Assembly (NCBI GenBank): GCA_029204225.1
Contig: CM055111.1
Coordinates: forward strand, 44,617,815-44,681,814
Direction of reading: 5' to 3'
DNA from: Diphasiastrum complanatum
Lineage: Eukaryota; Streptophyta; Lycopodiopsida; Lycopodiales; Lycopodiaceae
DNA: 64,000 bases
Below the pieces are notes generated by a model. It did no database searches. It worked only from the letters and a program-made list of their open reading frames with translations, and was not told where the DNA came from. The translations under genes were made by a program, and so were the position numbers. Every line of letters begins with the position of its first letter. The stretch's first letter is position 1. Below, one piece after another: positions 57,236-64,000 of the stretch.

Positions 57236-59147
57236 TGGGAACGCCATCTCTGCAAGCCATCAGATCTGAAAGAAAAGATCACGATTCATGAGGCAGGACG
57301 ACGATCGGCTGGGCTGGATAGAACGTCCTTACATGACAGAGCTCAAACAGAGAGACAGACGGTGGCACCACCTACTATTGGAGGCTGCTACCGCCGAGGC
57401 GCCTCCTGCGGTAGGCGCTCAAAAACCCGATGTGGGCAGTAGACAGCCACTGATCATACTGGACAGTGGTGGCGCTGCTGGTGGTTGGTCCGTCCGCGGC
57501 ACTGGAGGGCAGTGGCGCTTCCTTCCATAGCGAGGCCTAAGAATTAACGAGCCCGTGACGCGTTTCTGTTGCCCGCTAACTTTTAGCCCACGTCTCAACC
57601 GGACAAAGATTGGCAGGGACGTGACCCATCATGTGTAAGATATTTGTTAGCTTAAAATGACAAACCAAAGCACCCTGCCTGGAGCCAAATATGTCATGGA
57701 CCAACTCCATTTCTCAAACTCCTATGCACTCACTCTGCACTCTTGTAGTTTGATGCCACTATTCACTCTCAAACGCCCTTTTGCCCTTCAATACAATCTT
57801 TGAAAATTTAAACCATTATAAAATTAAGCTATATGTAATTAGAAGCTGTGGGTGTGCATTAGTGCATCGAGAGATTTTAAACTTTTGTTTTGCCATAAAT
57901 TTTATTTACATGCACCTTCGAGCACACACAAGGTGCATGAAAAAAAAAAATTAATTCCAAAGGAAGCATCTCTATGAAAGAAAGATTTTATGGTAAGTAA
58001 TTGGCCTCTAATCTTTACACCAAAATTTCCAAGCTTTGAGATTCCAATTGCATCATTTAGTGGCCCCACCCTCCATTCTCCGCCCTCACAATGGAAGGCC
58101 TAAACCACTATCATTTGACTAATTGTTAAATTTTTCAACAAGCTCATTGCGTGCACTTTTATTTGAAAGGTAATGTTCTACTAAGCTCTAAGTCATCACG
58201 AAATAGGCACCCCATGTATCGAGCCAATTGAAAAAAAAAAAACATGACAAACAGCCTTGACAATCAAACCACAAGGTTCAACTTATATGTATAGCATGCC
58301 GCAAAAGACCATCCTTGCAGAGAGAACGAGGTGGAAGGTTGGGAGTTGAGGCCTTAAGCTAGAATGAAACAACACCTTAGCTGGCATTTAGCTCCATCCC
58401 ATGTGCTTTTATTGATTTCTAAATCCCAAGTGCCCCATCATGACTCAAGTCTCTACTATTGGGGACATGACTCTTTGCAATTACATCAACCCATTGCCAA
58501 GGCCCAAGAACTTCTTGTAGACTCCAACCTCTAATGTAGTGTCATAAATCTCCAAGTTTTCCTCGAATATTTTTTATTTTTGGGTTTTGTTGTTTTTTGA
58601 AAAAGATTATTGTCTCTGGCAATGGAGACCCATGTTCTATTCATAATCTATGGAGGGAATAGGGACAAGCTCCAAATAGTGGCTTTGCTTGTGAATGTGG
58701 ATGTATATTATATTCACATTAGAATGCTAATGTGAAGTAATACCATATCAAAAAAATGTGTTACCTTCTAGATCTCTTATGATTTTTGTGCACGTGAATC
58801 TAGACGTAGAATTTTTATCATAAACATGTATATAAGACACAAGCAAAAAGGTCCCATGGTTTTTTATGCTTGCAAGAGCCAATTTGTAATTAGGACAATG
58901 CAACACAATATCTAGTCTTAATAATATCAAACAAAATGGCATACTGTGTAGGGAGCCCTTTAATGATCAAGATTGTTGCTAAGATAACTATATTTTGTTC
59001 TACCATACTTAATAGAGCCAGCCAAAATCCAAGACAATGGGTCCTTTTACCAATACAAATTACCTATTCCTTGATAATATTTCATGAGTAGTTGGCACGT
59101 TGACACAATCAACGAATAAATCAAAATATTGTAATCAACTAAATTGA
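57236..59147. other. No gene seen; CpG-richer patch at 57280-57600
   Basis: 57280-57600 is clearly richer in G, C and CpG than its flanks and could be the NPH3 promoter or first untranslated exon on the - strand. The remainder to 59147 is AT-rich with no recognisable coding motif. Confidence 0.4.
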
Positions 59148-59612
59148 TTATCTATCGTAAGTAAAATATAGATGTCCAAATATTTCAATCAGTAATTGTG
59201 GGAGCTCACACCCCGTTAGGAAAATATCGCTCCATATAAACTTCAAAGTGAATATATTGATCCATCTAGAATACTCTAGCTTAAGGCCCCTACATAATAA
59301 ATGATCAATTAATGGAGATACCTTTCTTTTTTTGCCTAGTGAAGCTTCTTCTATTTTGTCTATTTTCTTGATTTCTTGACTATTTTCTTGATTTATTTTT
59401 CGTTTTACTGTGTTTAATTTGATGTTTATGAATGGATTGAATGTTAGGATGCTATGATAGGCACATGACAATTTGAGTATCAGAGCATAAGATCCTTTAT
59501 CCATCATATTTGGTTGTTTTCTTCTAGTCATGCACTCCTTTGCCAAATGTCCTCCTTTACCACAAAACTAGCACTTGAATCTCTTACTTGCCTCGTAGCC
59601 TCCTATTGATGC

Positions 59613-59900
59613 CATGATGATGAAGTACTTGTATAAAAAGTACAAACTTGTGATATGATTCTACAAATTGATTTTGTGATCCTCAAAAAACTAGATTTGA
59701 ACTAATCAATAATCTAGAAAGATCTCACTCACAAATCTTAGAATCAATCTTCACCCAAAAGTCTTCTTGTACACAAAGTACGCATTTGCAAAATGACTCT
59801 ACAAATTGATTCTATGACCCTCAAGAAACTATATTTGAACACATAAAAAATCTAGAAATACCTACAAAATATCTAGATTACAAATCATAGAATCAATCTT
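59613..59900. repeat. About 130-bp tandem duplication in the copia leader
   Basis: Two units share ACAAATTGATT(C/T)T(A/G)TGA, CCTCAA(G/A)AAACTA(T/G)ATTTGAAC and ATCATAGAATCAATCTTCAC-like blocks. They are diverged by several substitutions and short indels. Confidence 0.75.
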
Positions 59901-60690
59901 CACTAACATCTAACCACCTTGGAAAATGGACCTTGCCTAGATCACAAAGATTAAGGCTCACAAGAATTGAATCAAAACACACAAAAATCAGATCCAAACA
60001 CCCCAACTGGATTCAATCATATCCAAAGACTCTAACCTTAATATTTGTATTGGATTTGATAAGTTTTTTTTGTCAATCTATGTCCTAGCTTTTCGCCAAT
60101 CTTGAACAATTTGAAGAAATGACATCTAGAGATTCACCAAGATCTCGACCAAGATTGTGCCCGCAAATATAGAATCATCCCTTTTCTAGACACTCAATGG
60201 GATCACAAATTGACCCTCACACACTCAAGAACAAATCTTGAATAAAATCAATCTGAGTGAGAATTGAGAATTTTGACCCCTACAAGCAACACGAGATCTA
60301 TCCTCCTCTCCATGTTTTGATCTCTAATAAGACCTAAAAAACCAATTTTAAGACACTTGAAACTCGGATAAAAAGACTATATTTGATGATCCAATCTCAA
60401 ATCTACCCTTAGATTTAAAATCTCTATTGATTTTTCTACACAATGTAGAACATTTCTCATAAAAATCTCATAACATACTAATTTGGGATGATCTCAAAGA
60501 CATGTCCTCATTACTAGTCCTAAACACTTTCACACATGTGGGGATGACACCTAAGGCTCAAAACCAATGACTGATGCCAAATTTCCAATGCTATCAAATG
60601 TTAAAAGCTAGCCCCTCTGAAACTAGCTCAAAAAGCTCATAACTTGCTATTTTTGGACTCAAATAGTGATCAAACACACATCCTCTTGTA

Positions 60691-60706
60691 CTTGGCTCTA
60701 ATACCA
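60691..60706 (-). other. Copia primer-binding site, tRNA-iMet type
   Basis: The - strand reads TGGTATTAGAGCCAAG directly after an LTR end TTCAACA. Confidence 0.8.
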
Positions 60707-61189
60707 TGTTGAATTTATGAAAAAAAAAAAAGGGACCTAAAATGGATTCAATCAATCCACAAGAGGTATTGAATGCATTGCCATCAAGGATTCTATCATC
60801 TAATGCAAGCTAGAATTGATGACCTTGAAAACAAGCAAGAACAATTTAATATCCAAGTGATTTATGATCAAATCGGCTTCACACGTGTCAACCACAACCT
60901 CCTATATGGACAGAGACCTCAGAGCAATATACTAATACTAATCAAAGCATTGGATCCACAAAAATGCATGCAAATAGAGAGATAGACTAGCTTGATGCAA
61001 AGTCCTCAAGATCTTTTCAAATTGTTGTTAATAAACGAGCTCCAAATTGGAGTTAATACAAAAATTGTGGCTTGGACTGACCTAAAATATTTCACACATG
61101 TGGTACAGTACATTCACTTGTCCTTTGGCTCCTCATAAGGTCTCATACTATTATATATATTCCTTCTCTCCCTAAATCCCATAGGTAAT
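60707..61189 (-). repeat. Copia LTR, truncated by the adjacent gypsy LTR
   Basis: The inner edge is TGTTGAATTT on the + strand (CAACA on the - strand), next to the PBS. A TATATATAATAG-type TATA box lies at about 61147-61160 on the - strand. The outer end is lost where the gypsy LTR starts at 61190. Confidence 0.6.
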
Positions 61190-61776
61190 TGTTGGACTAG
61201 CCTCCTAAAAAATAGGAAGGGTTGACCGATCAACGTGACATGTGTCATATGCTCACTGGGACACTTAGTCCAGTGCATGAGTGACACTTGTCGGACGGCG
61301 GTCAATGGACGGGTCACATGACATGTGTCATATGCTCATTGGAACACTTGGTCCAATGCACGAGTGACACATGTCAGATCGTCCACCTACTAGCTTGCAT
61401 GTGTGTTACGGTACTGCCAAGTGGCAAGTGTCGACTATGCATGGAGTTTGCCATGTGTCGACGTTAGGATGTGGCAAGGTTAAGAGGTGCTTGAGGGGAT
61501 ATAGTGTGAGCATGGTCAGGCATTTCTCACTACGGTATTCCTATGCATCTATGGTTGGGAGGAGACTTGTAGTAGAGCTCTCATGTTTGCTTGTTGATCT
61601 ATGTACTTTTGCTTGAGATTAATAAAGTGACGGATTTGCTAGGTACTTCTGTGTATTTACTTAGGGTTTGTGAGCTTGTGTGCAATGCAATAGAGCTCTC
61701 ATGTTTGCTTGTTGATCTATGTACTTTTGCTTACTTCTGTGTATTTACTTTAGGGTTTGTGAGCTTGTGTGCAACA
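61190..61776 (+). repeat. 5' LTR of a Ty3/gypsy element, 587 bp
   Basis: Begins TGTTG and ends CAACA, a perfect 5-bp inverted end, followed by TT and an iMet PBS. Two internal tandem duplications are present: an 83-bp offset pair (61231-61380) containing ACATGTGTCATATGCTCA, and a 114-bp offset pair (61575-61776) containing TAGAGCTCTCATGTTTGC, the second unit 27 bp shorter. Confidence 0.85.
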
Positions 61777-61778
61777 TT

Positions 61779-61791
61779 TGGTATCAGAGCA
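61779..61791 (+). other. Primer-binding site, tRNA-iMet
   Basis: TGGTATCAGAGCA, two bases inside the LTR. Confidence 0.9.
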
Positions 61792-62338
61792 GTTGCTTTC
61801 AAGACTTGTGTGGGATTTGGCATCTTCAGTTAGGGTTGGAGCATTCTTGGAGAGCCAACGCCCTACTACAAGTGATCTGTTGGCAGATTTGGAGCCCATA
61901 AGATAGCAGATTGAAGCCCTATAGTGGATTGCTGATCTTCTGGCAGCCTTTGAGCATTTTCTAATACGCAGCTTGATTATTCTCTTCGCTTTTGTGAAAA
62001 TCCAGCCCACATAGGATTTGTAAATTTGTTTGTAACTTCTTCAATACTCAATATTTTTTAGATCTGTCAGTTGCAATAAGCTTCTTGTGGTAGGTCACTG
62101 GTAAAGCAGGGCTTTTCGCCTTCTAATTCAGTGATCATCCATAGTTTTTTGCCAATTGTCAGTTTGAAACCCTAGTTTGTTGATTTTTTGAGAAGAAGAG
62201 TCTATGTGTAGTTAGAACTTGGCTGTAGGAGGTCTATTCTATCCAGTTCTTGTAGGAATTCAGGGTAACCTATCTGTGTAGTGATTTGAGATGCTGAGAG
62301 CTTGGCTTTGCTTTGTTTCTGTTATCTATTCTTCTACT

Positions 62339-63912
62339 ATGGCATCCGCAAGCAACACCAATCAAGATTCACAGAGATTAGATGTTGTATGTTCCAAGGT
62401 GGATGTTATTGAAGCTACTCTTAAGCTGATTTTGGAGCATCTCAAAGGTAAAGGGGCTAGTGTTCCTGAGAGAGTCGGTGGTACAACTATGGAAGCAGAA
62501 AGGACATTTTCAATGGGCCATGAATCTGAGTTGGGATTTTGAAAGAGAAAGTTGCCTACTATCAAAGATTTAAAACCTCCGAAGTTTACAGGAGTCGTAT
62601 CTATGAGAACTATTGATGCCATTGAGAATTGGTTGCAAAAGTGGGAGAAAGCATTCCAGATGTGTGGCATAAATGATGAAACTAAGATGATTGTTGAAGC
62701 CACATATCATTTTCAAGAGTCAGCACAAAGGTGGTGGAGGAAGGTGGAAAAGGATGACCTAGTTCTAACCACATGGGAGGCATTCCGGCAAATGTTTGCG
62801 CAAAACTGGGTGCCTATGGATGAAGACAACAGAGCCATGCAACAATGGTCTTATTTGAAGCAAGGTAACTTGAGCGTGCAGGATTATGCAGACAAGTACC
62901 GAGAGGCTTTGCTACGCATTCCTCAAGAAGTTCCTATCTACATGCAAATATTTTACTTTGTGGAGGGACTTCGAGAGAGTATTCGCCCTTTCGTGCGAAA
63001 GGAGCAATCTCATGATTTGCGAGGAGCCATCCAGATGGCTTTGTATTATGAAGATGGGAAAAGAGGCCCGGATCCTGTTGCGGTAGCTGGTACAGGAGGT
63101 CAGCAAGCTTGGGGACACAAGGGCTATGGAACAAAACGAGAAAGTTTGGAGGTCAAACCAATTAGTGGCAAGCTTGGGGTGACCAAAAGAGGAAGGGTGC
63201 AGGGGCCCCAAAAGGCAAAGGATTGTATGGGCAGCCCAATGCCCAAAAGGGTCAGCGTCCTTCAATGTTGTTGCCTTAGGACCAAGAACGTGCAAAGAGG
63301 GAGAACCTCTATTTTGGATGTTTGGGGCAGCATAGGTGGAAGGAATGTCCACGGAACTTGATGCAGACCACATATAATCTTAGGGTGGACCAGATGAACC
63401 AGGGTGATGACCCTATGACAGTGGAAGAGATCGAGCAAGAAGTCAATCCAGATGTTCCACACCTCATGAATGTTTCAGTGGTTAGGAGAGTGGACATGGC
63501 TCCAGCAGCGCTTTTGTCAAAATCGGCTCGCCAAGGGTATCAATTTTCTAACACTTCTCTTATACAGCTTTGTAGAGATGTTCAGGTTCTATTTGACACT
63601 AGGTCCTCTCATAATGTGTTGAATTCAACTTTGGTATGGAAGTTAGGTATGAATACTCAACCATCCCAGTACCAGTACATAGTTGAAATGGTTGATGGAA
63701 AGGGTACAGAGATTTGGGATAAGAGGGTTGTGGGCATTCCACTAACTATACAAAGTTACACAGAAAAATTGGATTTTGAGAAAGTGCTCAAGAGGATGCA
63801 GCATGCAGGTTCAACATCAGTTCACAATCAAGTATTCACTTTCAACAATCTTCATAATCAGGTCAAGTCTCAGTCACCATTCATTGCCTCCATCGAGCAT
63901 TTTTGTCTCTAA
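62339..63912 (+). pseudogene. Ty3/gypsy gag and protease, broken
   Basis: ATG at 62339 opens MASASNTNQDSQRLDVV with a leucine-patterned helix; a TGA at 62540-62542 follows. The same frame resumes with the capsid domain: LKPPKFTGV, IENWLQKWEKAFQMCG, AQRWWRKVEKDDL, WEAFRQMF, LKQGNLSVQDYADKYREAL and FVEGLRESIRPFV. A shift near 63320 leads to a weak zinc knuckle (FGCLGQHRWKEC, first Cys lost) and a protease-like VQVLFDTRSSHNVLNSTLV, where D-T-R replaces D-(S/T)-G. The frame ends at 63912. RT should lie beyond the window. Confidence 0.88.
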
Positions 63913-63977
63913 ATGTAAATCAGTGAATTTATTATTTAGAAGCTTTTTAGTTTTAGTTTTAGTTTTATGGCAGATGT

Positions 63978-64000
63978 AGAGAGAGAGAGAGAGAGAGAGA
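63978..64000. repeat. (GA)n microsatellite at the window edge
   Basis: AG run that continues out of the window. Confidence 0.9.

Larger units (their letters stand above)
59148..60706 (-). pseudogene. Copia element with deleted gag, - strand
   Basis: After a PBS at 60691-60706 there is a leader of about 1.1 kb, then ATG near 59614 (MASIGGYEASKRFKC) running almost at once into a CCHC knuckle CxFCGKGGHLAKEC, with a TAG at the x position. Copia gag normally has about 200 residues between these two points, so most of gag has been deleted. The frame continues about 110 residues without pol motifs. It is probably a non-autonomous deletion derivative. Confidence 0.65.

Noticed and set aside
57288-57530. 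80-codon frame in the CpG-rich patch
   Set aside because: No domain and no splice context; more likely an untranslated or promoter region of the NPH3 gene.
1-64000. CRISPR arrays, operons, ribosome binding sites, tRNA or rRNA genes
   Set aside because: The sequence is a plant nuclear genome; no regular spacer arrays, and no cloverleaf tRNA or rRNA sequence was recognised. tRNA-like matches are retroelement primer-binding sites only.

Overview
This is eukaryotic nuclear DNA from a land plant with a large, repeat-filled genome. Two real host genes are split by introns with ordinary GT-AG junctions. They encode a class-2 dynamin-related protein (DRP2 type, + strand) and a BTB/POZ-NPH3 protein of the At1g30440 type (- strand). 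Almost everything else is plant transposable-element debris: Ty3/gypsy, Ty1/copia, an L1-like LINE, and a hAT-like DNA transposon of the BED/DUF659 class. Nothing bacterial is present. I cannot fix the species. A fern or other large-genome vascular plant is my guess, at low confidence.

Layout. 1-2.9 kb: 5' part of a Ty3/gypsy element on the - strand (gag, repeat-rich leader, tRNA-Asp-type PBS, LTR). 3.8-4.9 kb: decayed copia RT/RNase H. 4.9-6.2 kb: truncated hAT copy 1 (- strand). 6.2-9.75 kb: decayed LINE (- strand) carrying a small copia insert. 9.9-14.8 kb: an intron, then the last eight exons of DRP2 (PH, GED and proline-rich tail); its GTPase half is not in the window. 15-20 kb: intergenic DNA with copia debris and several short-period repeats. 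20.3-31.8 kb: a nest of retroelements. It includes an LTR-like element with an unrecognised gag-like protein, present as copy A (+) and copy B (-), with copy B split by a rearranged gypsy concatemer. 32-36.8 kb: gene-free DNA with a roughly 70-bp degenerate repeat and a GA microsatellite. 36.8-49.07 kb: hAT copy 2, bounded by an exact 8-bp direct repeat (ATGCTTCA) and interrupted by a 6.4-kb chromovirus that has its own 5-bp duplication (CTGAC). Besides the broken transposase this hAT carries a second, opposite-strand gene with its own TATA box and upstream tandem repeats. 51.1-56.2 kb: the NPH3 gene in four exons, two of them tiny, with a four-unit degenerate repeat upstream. 59-64 kb: a deleted copia element (- strand) and the 5' end of a gypsy element (+) running off the window.

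How it fits together. The two host genes have unrelated jobs: DRP2 acts in clathrin-coated vesicle scission, and NPH3 proteins are CUL3 adaptors in phototropism and auxin signalling. They share no operon-like logic. The rest is a record of nested insertion: chromovirus into hAT, gypsy into element B, copia into LINE, gypsy beside copia. The most interesting object is the two-gene hAT element with palindromic GGTACC/CCGCGG/GGATCC ends. Next are the unrecognised gag-like family and two intergenic regions sharing a CCATCGCTG-type repeat.
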